A DNA stretch of 64,000 nucleotides, from the NCBI RefSeq assembly GCF_025562455.1, contig NZ_JAHPRO010000007.1, positions 95,265 to 159,264 on the forward strand, in the 5' to 3' direction. Shown piece after piece: positions 30,265 through 39,059 of the stretch. This stretch comes from Acinetobacter sp. WU_MDCI_Axc73 (GTDB lineage: Bacteria; Pseudomonadota; Gammaproteobacteria; Pseudomonadales; Moraxellaceae). Within the stretch, counting starts at the first letter, position 1. Every line of letters starts with the position of its first letter. The position numbers and the translations under genes are program-made. The notes beneath the pieces are model-generated. The model saw only the letters and a list, made by a program, of their open reading frames with translations. It was not told where the DNA came from and made no database searches.

Positions 30265-31730
30265 TTAGTCACACCACGGGTTCGGCTGTTCATTCAGTCC
30301 CATGTAGATACTTTTTTGTTGCATATAAGACAAAATACCCTGACGACCTTTTTCACGACCAATCCCACTGTCTTTAAAGCCACCGAATGGCGCTGAATTG
30401 AGAATTTCTTATAGGTATTAATCCAAACGGTTCCAACTTCAAGCACACGTGAGATACGCCATGCCTTGCGATAACTTTCAGTCCAGATGCCTGCTGCTAA
30501 ACCAAAACAACTGTCATTTGCTTGTTGAATTAAATCTTGTTCATCGTCATATTTCATGACGACTAATACTGGACCAAAAATTTCTTCCTGACAGACCTGT
30601 GCTGTGTTATTCAGCCCTGTAATAATGGTCGGCAGATAAAAACTACCTTTTGCAAACTCACCTGTAGTTAAGGCTTGACCACCAGTTAGGATTTCTCCAC
30701 CCTCTTGCTTGGCAAGCTGAACATAACGGTCTACAGACTGTAAATGTGCCTGATTAATCAAAGATCCCATGTGTACATCTTTTTGTTCAGGGTGTCCGAC
30801 ACGTAAACCTTTGGTGATTTCTACCAGACGTGCCAAGAATTGATCATAAATACTGCTGTGAATAAATAAGCGAGAACCGGCAATACACGCTTGGCCCGCT
30901 GAACTAAAAATACCGTATGCAATGCCTTTCGCAGCAAGTTCTACATCCGCGTCTGGGAGCACAATCGTTGGTGATTTCCCACCCAACTCCAAAGAGGTAG
31001 TAATTAACTTATCCGCTGCAATGTGTGCCAAATGACGACCTGTGGTCGTTCCACCAGTAAAGGAGATTTTGCGAACCAATGGATGTTTCACAATCGCGTC
31101 ACCGACTACCGAACCTTTACCCACCAAGACACTCAGTAAGCCTTTAGGCAAACCTGCTTCTTCAAAGATCTTTGCCAATTCCAGTGCAATCAGTGAAGTG
31201 GTTTCAGCGGGTTTTAAAATCACCGCATTGCCTCCAGCCAAAGCAGGTGCAAGCTTTTGCACTTCACTAGCGATCGGGGAATTCCACGGGGTGATCGCTG
31301 CCACTACACCGACAGGTTCATGCACACTCAAGGTCATAAAATCTGACGCACGTTGAGTAGTTAATTCATCATTTAATGTTTCACAAGCAGCTGCAACATA
31401 ACGTGCTGTTGCTGCTGCACTTAAGACCAAGCCCCGAGTTTCTGCCAAGGGCTTACCATTGTCACGGGTCTGTAATTTTGAAAGCTCATCCACCCGTGCT
31501 TCGATAATATCCGCAACTTTGTATAAAATTCTGGCACGTTCGTGGGGCATACGATTACGCCACTCAGGTGCGCGCCATGCCTGATCTGCTTTGAGAATCG
31601 CTTCTTCAATATCTTCTGGACTTGCAGTAGAAATTTCTGCATTGATAGAATTATCTGCTGGAAATGTACTTTGAATAACTTTACCGCGACCCAAACGCCA
31701 TTCACCAGCAATATAAAGTTCCTTAACCAT
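30265..31730 (-). pseudogene. NAD(P)-dependent aldehyde dehydrogenase, frameshifted near its 3' end
   Basis: ALDH-superfamily gene whose restored product would be 488 aa. MVKELYIAGEW starts it, with AAGGA eight bases upstream. Also visible are ITPWNSP, MELGGK-type SLELGGKSP and the catalytic Cys in SSAGQACIAGSR. At about 30396-30399 one T is missing from the coding strand in TTCTCAATTCAGCG: the conserved KKFSISAPFGGFK becomes KKFSIQRHSVAL, and the frame ends at 30294 instead of 30265. The other frame gives the perfect family C-terminus (APFGGFKDSGIGREKGR and so on). Restoring one base makes the length divisible by three. The last ~75 residues include oligomerisation and cofactor-loop segments, so activity is doubtful. 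Sequencing error is possible. Confidence 0.88.
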
Positions 31731-31743
31731 AATAATATCCTTG

Positions 31744-32535
31744 TTAAATCTGAATGGCTTCAACACTATTACGACAAGCACGAATGACACTGAGTGCTGC
31801 CAATGTCGAGGTTTTGGGGTTAGATGCCAACGGAACACCAACCATTTCAATAGTCATTTGTCCAAAACGGCCTTCCGCAACAATAGTATGCTTGTTTTGC
31901 GTGATATCTGGATCAACGGTCAGCTCTACAATAGTGTTATCCATACCCACACCAGCTAAAGCAATAGTTGCCGCTACATTGGCATTGGCAGGAAAATTTA
32001 GCGCTGCTTCTCGTGCTGTCCCACGATAAAATACTGTAGCTTTTTGCACTTGATCCAAATCGATCAATTGTTCTGCGTAACTACCGCGCCAACTATTGGG
32101 GCTTTTGCAGCCGTTATAGGTCACTTTTTCCAAACCACCTTCTTTAGCCGCTGCAATGCCATCAATACCTGCAATTGCTCCTGCCAAAAGATGTAAATGC
32201 GCGCCATTTTGTTCTGCCGTTTGCTGTAATTCCGTGAAAAACTGACTATCAGCCAATGTACCCACCGAGATCAAACCAATAGTCCAGCCATTTTGTAGCA
32301 CTTTTTTGGCATGTTCTTTCACTGCGGCTTGACCCGCCACTTCAATCACATAGTCAGGTGTGCCATCGCATTGATTGACATCAGAGATGACCTGAATATT
32401 GGCATCGACTTTTTGTTTCACATTTTCAACACTACGCTCAGGCACCACAATCCACTTCAATTCAAGATCATGGGGTAAATGGGTATACACTTCTGAGGCC
32501 ATCGCGCCAAAACCAATCATCATCAATTGTTTCAT
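31744..32535 (-). CDS. Aspartate dehydrogenase-like (NadX/DUF108) protein
   Basis: 263 aa. The N-terminal Rossmann motif is MIGFGAMASEVY; the C-terminal AspDH domain shows FPANANVAATIALAG (about residues 180-194) and NKHTIVAEGRFGQM with the conserved His. The family makes or breaks an L-aspartate/oxaloacetate imine using NAD(P). Here it sits in an aromatic catabolic operon, 13 bases before the aldehyde dehydrogenase, so it may act on an amino- or imino-acid from a nitrogen-containing ring. The start is placed at MKQLMMIG because AAGGTG lies seven bases upstream; an upstream ATG would overlap the SDR gene. Confidence 0.82.
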   Translation of the reverse strand: MKQLMMIGFGAMASEVYTHLPHDLELKWIVVPERSVENVKQKVDANIQVISDVNQCDGTPDYVIEVAGQAAVKEHAKKVLQNGWTIGLISVGTLADSQFFTELQQTAEQNGAHLHLLAGAIAGIDGIAAAKEGGLEKVTYNGCKSPNSWRGSYAEQLIDLDQVQKATVFYRGTAREAALNFPANANVAATIALAGVGMDNTIVELTVDPDITQNKHTIVAEGRFGQMTIEMVGVPLASNPKTSTLAALSVIRACRNSVEAIQI

Positions 32536-32545
32536 TGCAGTCACC

Positions 32546-33340
32546 TTATAAATGTTTGTTAAATCCACCAGAGACATCAATGGTAGAGCCTGTGGTATAA
32601 GAAGCGAGTGGTGATGCTAAAAACACCAGCGCACGTGCAGGTTCTTCGGGTCTACCTAACCGGGCCATTGGAATGCCACGTTTTTTGGCGATATTGGCTG
32701 TCCAGTCTTGCCACGACTGATTCGGATCCGAACGCGTTTCATAGCGGCGTTTCCATTGAGCTGATTCAACCATGCCAAGTAAAATTGAATTGACACGTAC
32801 GTTATATTGAATAAATTCATGCGCTAGAGAATGAGTAAGATTAAGCAGAGCTGCACGTGCCGATGAGGTCGCAATCATATGCGGTTCAGGTTGTAAAGCC
32901 AGTAACGAATTGACATTGGTCACTGAACCTATTGCCGAGCTTTTTAAATCATTCAAAAAAGCACGAATTGGATGTAACACACTGAAATATTTAAGTTCTA
33001 TTTCTTTCATCCAATCTTCATCTTGGGTATTTTCGAAAGTAGAAACCCGTCCCTGACCTGCATTATTAATCAACATATCGACATTGCCCAAATGCTGTTT
33101 CACAGTATGTGCAAAGGTTTTGACATCTTCTTTATCCAGCACATTGCAACCTTGGGTAAAAATATGTGCATGTGGATATTTTTCTAATATATAAAGCTTT
33201 GATTCAGCAAGGCGTTGTTCATCGCGTCCACACCATGCTACTTTTGCGCCTTCTGCAACTAAAATCTCAACCGCAGCTAATCCAATGCCAGAAGAGCCAC
33301 CTGTGACAACCGCTACTTTTCCTTCTACTTGGAAGCTCAT
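32546..33340 (-). CDS. SDR-fold protein lacking the catalytic Tyr and Lys
   Basis: 264 aa classical short-chain dehydrogenase fold. Cofactor motif TGGSSGIG (residues 14-21), NNAG, conserved Ser in NVNSLLAL, and a normal C-terminus ending GSTIDVSGG. At the position of the YxxxK active site, 13 residues after that Ser, it reads TSSAR: Tyr is replaced by Thr and Lys by Arg. It may have lost dehydrogenase activity or use another mechanism such as a lyase or binding role. It lies 10 bases before the AspDH-like gene and 15 after the hydrolase. Confidence 0.85.
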   Translation of the reverse strand: MSFQVEGKVAVVTGGSSGIGLAAVEILVAEGAKVAWCGRDEQRLAESKLYILEKYPHAHIFTQGCNVLDKEDVKTFAHTVKQHLGNVDMLINNAGQGRVSTFENTQDEDWMKEIELKYFSVLHPIRAFLNDLKSSAIGSVTNVNSLLALQPEPHMIATSSARAALLNLTHSLAHEFIQYNVRVNSILLGMVESAQWKRRYETRSDPNQSWQDWTANIAKKRGIPMARLGRPEEPARALVFLASPLASYTTGSTIDVSGGFNKHL

Positions 33341-33355
33341 ATATTCTCTCTCGTT

Positions 33356-34183
33356 TCAATGCTGCTGTGCAGACACAATAATGTCGTTAAAAATTGTAGG
33401 TTGATCGACATAACTCAAATGTCCTGCTTCATCAATTTCAATATAGTTTTGGCACTGGATTTCCTTTGCCAAAGCTGCAATTGCTTGCGGCGGTGTAATA
33501 TTGTCGTTCAGTCCTGAAACCATCACGCATGGCACCGCCAAATCTGTTAAATAATTACGAATTTCATCGTGAGCCAACAAATAAGAAGCCTGGGTAAACC
33601 CTCCCAAATTCAGGTTTTGCATGACCTGTCCAATCAGTTCAAGCGTTTGAGGTTTCTTCAAATAAGTTAAATGTGGTCCACGACTTTGGGCTAAACCCTG
33701 ATTTCCAAGTTCTGCCAGCATTTTTGGTCTTTTGTTGTAAACTTCGGCTTGTTGTTCAACGGGATAACGCTGATAACCCTGTGCCACATTGGCAAGAATG
33801 AGTGTTTCGACATCATCTGGATAACGTCGCGCAAAGGCACTTGCTTGTAATGCACCCAGTGAATGTCCAACCACAATCGCCTTTTTAATATTTAATTGTT
33901 TAAATAAGCCCGCCAAACGCTGTGCATAATCTTCAGCGTTTGGTTGCTCAGTGGTTAAGGCATCGGACGAACCATAACCAGGTGCGTCCCATGCGATGAT
34001 ATGAAAATGACGACTTAAATCTTGTAATTGATTGACCCATGAACCTGCTCCAGAGCTAATGCCATGCAGTAGCACCAGATATTGCTCTGCGGTACCAGCT
34101 TCACGATAGCTTTGCTTCTGTCCATTAATCTCGACAGATTTGACTGGAAATTGCTGTAGAGCTTCAACAAGTGTCATCATCAT
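33356..34183 (-). CDS. Alpha/beta hydrolase, probable C-C bond or ester hydrolase
   Basis: 275 aa. Oxyanion HGISSGAGSW segment near residue 40, nucleophile elbow GHSLGALQ (Ser near 107), acid in SGLNDNITP, and catalytic His in EAGHLSYVDQP near 258. In extradiol pathways such enzymes (MhpC/BphD type) hydrolyse the ring-cleavage product, which fits the VOC dioxygenase in this operon. The start is one of three consecutive ATG codons; AGGA spacing favours the third (34177). Confidence 0.85.
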   Translation of the reverse strand: MMMTLVEALQQFPVKSVEINGQKQSYREAGTAEQYLVLLHGISSGAGSWVNQLQDLSRHFHIIAWDAPGYGSSDALTTEQPNAEDYAQRLAGLFKQLNIKKAIVVGHSLGALQASAFARRYPDDVETLILANVAQGYQRYPVEQQAEVYNKRPKMLAELGNQGLAQSRGPHLTYLKKPQTLELIGQVMQNLNLGGFTQASYLLAHDEIRNYLTDLAVPCVMVSGLNDNITPPQAIAALAKEIQCQNYIEIDEAGHLSYVDQPTIFNDIIVSAQQH

Positions 34184-34243
34184 TTTCCTTTAAGGTTGCA
34201 ATTAGAGTTCAAGTCTCTTTCTGACAACTCAGATTTAATCGAC

Positions 34244-34768
34244 TTAGTTACGTTTGATTTGAGACAATGGGTGCTCAGGTGGATAGTTCGGAATAGTAGG
34301 TTTACCTGTTCCTAACATTACACACATCAATGCATCTTCGGTTCCAGGATTAAATAACCCACGATAAATCCCGGGTGGAATTGAAATTAGGTCACGTTCT
34401 TTTAAACGAGTACTGAACTTCTCACCGTTATGTTCAATGAATAAATCAATTTCACCACGTAACATAAAGAACACTTCTTCAACATCATGGTGAATGTGTA
34501 GAGGGCCTTCACATTGCGGTGGCAGAACCATCGTAGAAAAAGTAAAATTTTCAGCGGGCACAGTATTATTGTCATTGGCTACGCCTGTTGCGCCTGTACC
34601 CATATAACGCATTTGGGCACGACGGTATTTTGGATCGTAGTCCGCCTGAAATTTCAGTGCGTTGAAATCGTATTTGCGGGTTTCAAAACGTGCGATACGA
34701 GTATTTAACCATTCTTCCAGACTTGTACCATCGGGTTGCTTCCATGATTCAAATTGTTGAGTGCTCAT
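34244..34768 (-). CDS. Single-domain cupin protein
   Basis: 174 aa with one cupin barrel. The metal-site motif 1 is visible as GPLHIHHDVEEVFFMLRGE (about residues 91-109: three His and one Glu), and motif 2 as PPGIYRGLFNPG. It may bind Fe or another divalent metal and act as a dioxygenase, isomerase or ligand-binding protein; sequence alone does not decide. GGAG precedes the start. It lies between the MFS transporter and the hydrolase in the catabolic operon. Confidence 0.8.
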   Translation of the reverse strand: MSTQQFESWKQPDGTSLEEWLNTRIARFETRKYDFNALKFQADYDPKYRRAQMRYMGTGATGVANDNNTVPAENFTFSTMVLPPQCEGPLHIHHDVEEVFFMLRGEIDLFIEHNGEKFSTRLKERDLISIPPGIYRGLFNPGTEDALMCVMLGTGKPTIPNYPPEHPLSQIKRN

Positions 34769-34799
34769 GTCTTACTCCTGCGAAAAAATTGAAACTAAA

Positions 34800-36029
34800 T
34801 TAGTAACGTTTGAGTAATGGTGTAAGGAAAAAGGAACCCACGATAGCCACCACCGCTAAGAACGTGATTCCCAAATTAAAGCTGCCTGTCTGCATTACGA
34901 TCATGCCAATTAGGACTGGCGCAATCGCACTGGCAAAGTTAGCCAAACCATTGAAAATACCGCCTGCTGTCGCTCCAACATCAGCTGTAGTGACACGTGC
35001 CAGCAAAGCAAATACTGCGGCGACACCGAAGCCCCATGCCATTGAACTGACCGACATAGCGACAATAATCATGATAGGATTTGTCATCAAAACCATGACG
35101 TAGAGTGAAATACCTGCAACCAGCAATCCGCCAAATACTTGAATCGCTCGCTTGCCTAATTTGTCAGAAAATACGGCTCCAACTACTTCTCCGATCAGCA
35201 TGGCAATAAAAGGCAAACTCGAATAAAAACCAAATTCTTTTAAATTAAAGCCTTTGTCTTGAATCAAATAAGAAGGTACCCAGCTATTTAGGCCCCATAG
35301 ATAAGTCATTAAGGCAATGTTGAAAATACAAACTAGCCAAAATGCTCCGTTTTGTAGTAATGACTTAGTATTGCGAAGGTGACCTTTAAAATTGATACGT
35401 TTGCTTGAATCTTCAATCTCAATGGTTTTGCGTAGTTGTAAGTTACGTAATCCAACCACGACAAAAATCAAGACTAATAAGGTCATTGCAGCCATGACAA
35501 AGAAAGTGGTATGCCAGTCATGCTTGGCGAGCACAGCTGCGGTAATCGGAAAACCCAAAAAAGCCCCAATCGGTGTGCCCAATAAAAACATTGTAGATGC
35601 ACGTGCCTGCTGACGGTCAGTATAGGTTTGTTTCACAATCGCATAAGCCAATGCAAATAATGGTCCTTCAGCAATTCCTAATAAAACCCGTAAAAATAGC
35701 ATGCTGCCATAGTGGGTAGTAAATCCCATGATCAGCATTAGCACGCCCCATGAGGCCACGCTCCAGAACAGCATTTTTTTAGGATTAAAAATATCGCCTA
35801 GAAAACTGAGGAATATGGAAGAAAAACCATATGCCAGTAGAAAACTGGTCATTAACCAACCCAATTTAGCTTTATCTTGGGCAATACCCATCGCGTCTTG
35901 AAAATGTGGATCTGAAAACAAAACAGCAATACTAATTTTGTCAAAAAAAGCCAGTACCACGCAGGCCATTAACACAAAAGCGGGTATCCAGTGTTTGAAT
36001 CCTTTTTTCTCATCTACATCATTTAACAT
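34800..36029 (-). CDS. MFS transporter of the catabolic operon
   Basis: 409 aa, 12 transmembrane helices. LSFLGDIFNPKKMLFWSV corresponds to the loop 2-3 signature (D/G, basic). The N-terminal FFDKISIAVLF and overall length fit the anion:cation symporter / phthalate-type MFS group that imports organic acids. It probably takes up the cluster's substrate. AAGGA lies before the ATG. It is followed 31 bases later by the cupin gene and preceded, after 68 bases with a short direct repeat, by the ferredoxin reductase. Confidence 0.85.
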   Translation of the reverse strand: MLNDVDEKKGFKHWIPAFVLMACVVLAFFDKISIAVLFSDPHFQDAMGIAQDKAKLGWLMTSFLLAYGFSSIFLSFLGDIFNPKKMLFWSVASWGVLMLIMGFTTHYGSMLFLRVLLGIAEGPLFALAYAIVKQTYTDRQQARASTMFLLGTPIGAFLGFPITAAVLAKHDWHTTFFVMAAMTLLVLIFVVVGLRNLQLRKTIEIEDSSKRINFKGHLRNTKSLLQNGAFWLVCIFNIALMTYLWGLNSWVPSYLIQDKGFNLKEFGFYSSLPFIAMLIGEVVGAVFSDKLGKRAIQVFGGLLVAGISLYVMVLMTNPIMIIVAMSVSSMAWGFGVAAVFALLARVTTADVGATAGGIFNGLANFASAIAPVLIGMIVMQTGSFNLGITFLAVVAIVGSFFLTPLLKRY

Positions 36030-36045
36030 GCAAGCGTTCCTTCGA

Positions 36046-36088
36046 TCTGGCTAGAGGCCTTAAAATGATTGTTCTGGCTAGAGGTCTT
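36046..36088. repeat. 16-base direct repeat between reductase and MFS genes
   Basis: TCTGGCTAGAGGCCTT at 36046-36061 and TCTGGCTAGAGGTCTT at 36073-36088, offset 27 bases, one mismatch. It looks like a local tandem duplication in the spacer; no function assigned. Confidence 0.6.
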
Positions 36089-36097
36089 GAAGTCTGA

Positions 36098-37309
36098 TTA
36101 TGGTTTGAGCTTCATGACATTAAATTCAGGATCGGTTAATTGTTCTGGGTTTAATACTGTGCCGTTTTGAATCCAGCGTTTGGCCAGTTTGACCAGTTTG
36201 GAATCATTAATTGCGATCATATTGATCAGACGGCTTTGTTCATCCAGATATAGATAACTGACTTGTGTCGGACTGGTTTTTCGAACAACCACGTTTGGAT
36301 TTAACTGTGGTTGATAAGTCCCTAAAATCTGGATATTAAAATGATATTGATCTGACCATAACCATGGAATGTCCACATATTCAGTTGCCACCCCCAACAT
36401 AGATTTGGCAGCAGCAATCGCTTGGTTCTGTGCATTAGCCCAAGATTGGATGCAGTAACCTAAAACAGGGTGAATGGCAACATCTCCTGCGGCATAAATA
36501 TCCGCGTCGGAAGTCTGACCATAACAATTGACCACAATGCCATCTTTAACATCAAGTCCTGCATCTACACCTAATTCTTTGGCAATTTCAGCACCAGCAC
36601 CCACTACTACACAATCAAAAATCTGCGCGACTTCTGGATGATTCAATACTTGAATGGTTTGGTCCGAACTCTCAATCAGGTGCAAATTTTTACTATTGAG
36701 ATGAATTTGCGTACCTTGTTGTTCGTGGATTTCCTTTAAGAAAGCAGAAACTTCAGGACTGACACTACGACCACATAAACGATCAGCATATTCAAAAACA
36801 TGTACGGTTTTGCCTTGCTTACGTGCTGTCGCTGCAATTTCTAGGCCGATCCATCCACCACCAATAATTGCAATAGAATCTGCATGTTCAAGTAAGCCTG
36901 CCAAACGCTCACAGTCCTGGACATCACGCAAGGTCACAACATTAGAAATTTCTTTCCATGTATTGACAGGTACACGTGCACGGCTACCTGTTGCAATTAA
37001 CAGTTTGTCATAAGGTAAAATCTTGCCACTTTCCAAAACGACCCGTTTATGATCACGATCAATTTGTGTGGCTAAATCAGGCTTATGCCATTGCACAGAA
37101 AAAGCATCGATTTGTTCAGGTGAAAATAAATTCAGACTGTCATAACTTGCTTCTTTGGAAAGCACCTGTTTGGAAAGTGGCGGACGTTCATAGAAAGTCT
37201 GATGTTCATTTGACACCACATGAATTTCTCCACTATATCCTTCCTGACGCAAAGTACTGACTGCCCAACCTGCTGCCTGACCTGCACCAACCACGACGAT
37301 TCTTTCCAT
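36098..37309 (-). CDS. FAD-dependent ferredoxin reductase of a Rieske dioxygenase
   Basis: 403 aa, like BphA4/CarAd reductases. N-terminal FAD motif VVGAGQAAGWA (residues 5-15), FYERPPLSK, second dinucleotide motif IIGGGWIGLEIAA (about 147-159) for NADH, and a C-terminal FAD contact DIYAAGDVA. It should pass electrons from NADH to the Rieske ferredoxin encoded at the operon start. GGAGG precedes the ATG. It follows the extradiol dioxygenase by 27 bases. Confidence 0.92.
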   Translation of the reverse strand: MERIVVVGAGQAAGWAVSTLRQEGYSGEIHVVSNEHQTFYERPPLSKQVLSKEASYDSLNLFSPEQIDAFSVQWHKPDLATQIDRDHKRVVLESGKILPYDKLLIATGSRARVPVNTWKEISNVVTLRDVQDCERLAGLLEHADSIAIIGGGWIGLEIAATARKQGKTVHVFEYADRLCGRSVSPEVSAFLKEIHEQQGTQIHLNSKNLHLIESSDQTIQVLNHPEVAQIFDCVVVGAGAEIAKELGVDAGLDVKDGIVVNCYGQTSDADIYAAGDVAIHPVLGYCIQSWANAQNQAIAAAKSMLGVATEYVDIPWLWSDQYHFNIQILGTYQPQLNPNVVVRKTSPTQVSYLYLDEQSRLINMIAINDSKLVKLAKRWIQNGTVLNPEQLTDPEFNVMKLKP

Positions 37310-37336
37310 GAGCCTACCTCCCTTTTCCTCAACTGA

Positions 37337-38272
37337 TTAGCCTTGAACAGGTTTAACCTGACGACGAGTATCGTGATCTAAACCACCCTCAATCGCCCAT
37401 TCGGTAAATAATTCCAAACAATGTTCTTCAACACGTGGCTGCCACTCTTCAGTCAAATAGTCATCATTGGTGTAGTATTCAAACGCCCCTCCAAGAGGTG
37501 AGTTGACATACCAGAAATAGGCAGAAGAAATAGGATGGCGACCCGGTCCGATAAAGGTTGACCAGTCAGAGCGATTCATATTTAAACCACCACCAATCAC
37601 TTCATGAATATCACGCACAACAAAAGCCACATGATTCAGACCTGCTGGCTTATTCGGAATGGAAAGCAAAAATAAATCATGATGAAAACCTTCACCACGG
37701 CAACGCAGGAAAGCACCACGATTTAAATAAGCATCAGATAAATGAAAACCGACTTTTTCTTTATAAAAATTTTCTGTCGCAGCTAAATCGGGTGTAAAGA
37801 AAACCACATGACCAATTGCAATTGGCTCACCTTTTTCATAAACGGGACTGGCTGCATTGACGCGCTGGATATTGCCATATTGATTAATGCCTTCAGTTTT
37901 CTGTTCAGGCAAATCTTTAGTGATAGAACGTTGAAATACGATAGTCATGCCATTTGGATCACGACACTCTACCTGTGTATCACTCTGCGCAAAACCTTCA
38001 ACATCTTTTAGATTTAACGCCAGTTGTTGTAAATCCTGATCACCTGTTACACCCCATGTCACTTCACGCAGCGTTGAACCCGTTTCAATCGCTACGGGTA
38101 AACGTGAATCATCGATATCAAACAGATAAATCTTGCTGCCATTCTGAGTTTGAAACAATTCAGTATTTTCAATATCTGTCTGGTGTTTTGACAAACCAAA
38201 ATCAGATAAAAACTTGATCGCTTCCGCCCTGTCTTCAACCCCAAACTTTAAAACCTCAATTCCAGTAATCAT
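37337..38272 (-). CDS. Extradiol (VOC-fold) ring-cleavage dioxygenase
   Basis: 311 aa with two VOC modules, the C-terminal one catalytic. The 2-His-1-Glu iron ligands are all present: H155 (IGHVVFF), H214 (LNHVAFV) and E265 (GAFEYY). H246 and Y256 match the second-sphere acid/base and Tyr of HPCD/BphC. It should cleave a catecholic product made by the Rieske dioxygenase and dehydrogenase. AGGAG precedes the start. This gene establishes that the cluster is a meta-type pathway. The native catechol cannot be named. Confidence 0.92.
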   Translation of the reverse strand: MITGIEVLKFGVEDRAEAIKFLSDFGLSKHQTDIENTELFQTQNGSKIYLFDIDDSRLPVAIETGSTLREVTWGVTGDQDLQQLALNLKDVEGFAQSDTQVECRDPNGMTIVFQRSITKDLPEQKTEGINQYGNIQRVNAASPVYEKGEPIAIGHVVFFTPDLAATENFYKEKVGFHLSDAYLNRGAFLRCRGEGFHHDLFLLSIPNKPAGLNHVAFVVRDIHEVIGGGLNMNRSDWSTFIGPGRHPISSAYFWYVNSPLGGAFEYYTNDDYLTEEWQPRVEEHCLELFTEWAIEGGLDHDTRRQVKPVQG

Positions 38273-38283
38273 ATTATTTGCTC

Positions 38284-39048
38284 CTAGTTAAAGACAAAAC
38301 CGCCATTGACTGGGATATTTTGTCCCGTCACAAAAGATGCAAGATCGGAAAGCAAATAAAGTGCTGTTCCATTTAAATCATGCGGATGTTGCTGACGCTG
38401 AATCGCCCGACCTGTAACATATAAATCATGGCGTTCCTGCGGGACATATTCGGTTGCTTCAACCAATGTTAGTCCTGGAGAAATAGTATTTACGCAAATA
38501 TTAAATTCGCCCAGCTCCCTTGCCATGGAACGGGTCATGGAAATAATCGCACCTTTACTTGCCACATAAGCCATGAGCTTAGGGGCACCCCAAAGCGCTG
38601 TATCTGAGGCAATATTAATAATTTTTGCGCTATCAGCTTGTTTCAAATATGGGACACATGCCTGAACCATAAGCCATGTGCCTTTAACATTGACAGTCAT
38701 GACTCGATCCCACAGATCAGGATCATATTGAGTCAAATCCTTACCACCAACACCAGTAGCCAGTGCCGCACAGTTCACCAAGCCATCCAGACCATCCAAC
38801 GTCTCTACAGCAAATTGAACAGCTGACCGAATGGATTCCGCGTTGGACAAATCCAGTCCAACAGCATGAACACCCAAGCCCTGTTGTTGTAACTGCTTTG
38901 CTTCTTGCTCAACCAGTTCGGTCAGAATGTCCGCCATTACTACCTGCGCACCCGCTGCTGCAATCGCCTGAGCAAAGCCCAGACCTAGCCCGCGCGCTGC
39001 ACCCGTAACAATGATTTTTTTACCTTGCAGTAATGTGTGAATGGTCAT
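38284..39048 (-). CDS. Short-chain dehydrogenase, probable cis-diol dehydrogenase
   Basis: 254 aa classical SDR with an intact site: TGAARGLG cofactor motif, Ser in NIASDTAL, YVASKGAI active site, and NGGFVFN C-terminus. Its place directly after the Rieske oxygenase and before the extradiol enzyme suggests it oxidises the cis-dihydrodiol to the catechol. ATG 39048 is chosen because AAGGA lies eight bases upstream; a GTG two codons earlier sits too close to it. Confidence 0.88.
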   Translation of the reverse strand: MTIHTLLQGKKIIVTGAARGLGLGFAQAIAAAGAQVVMADILTELVEQEAKQLQQQGLGVHAVGLDLSNAESIRSAVQFAVETLDGLDGLVNCAALATGVGGKDLTQYDPDLWDRVMTVNVKGTWLMVQACVPYLKQADSAKIINIASDTALWGAPKLMAYVASKGAIISMTRSMARELGEFNICVNTISPGLTLVEATEYVPQERHDLYVTGRAIQRQQHPHDLNGTALYLLSDLASFVTGQNIPVNGGFVFN

Positions 39049-39059
39049 GGCCACAGTCC

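Noticed and set aside
31042..31356. 104-aa frame opposite the aldehyde dehydrogenase
   Set aside because: Antisense reading of a conserved ALDH segment, with proline/threonine-rich shadow composition.
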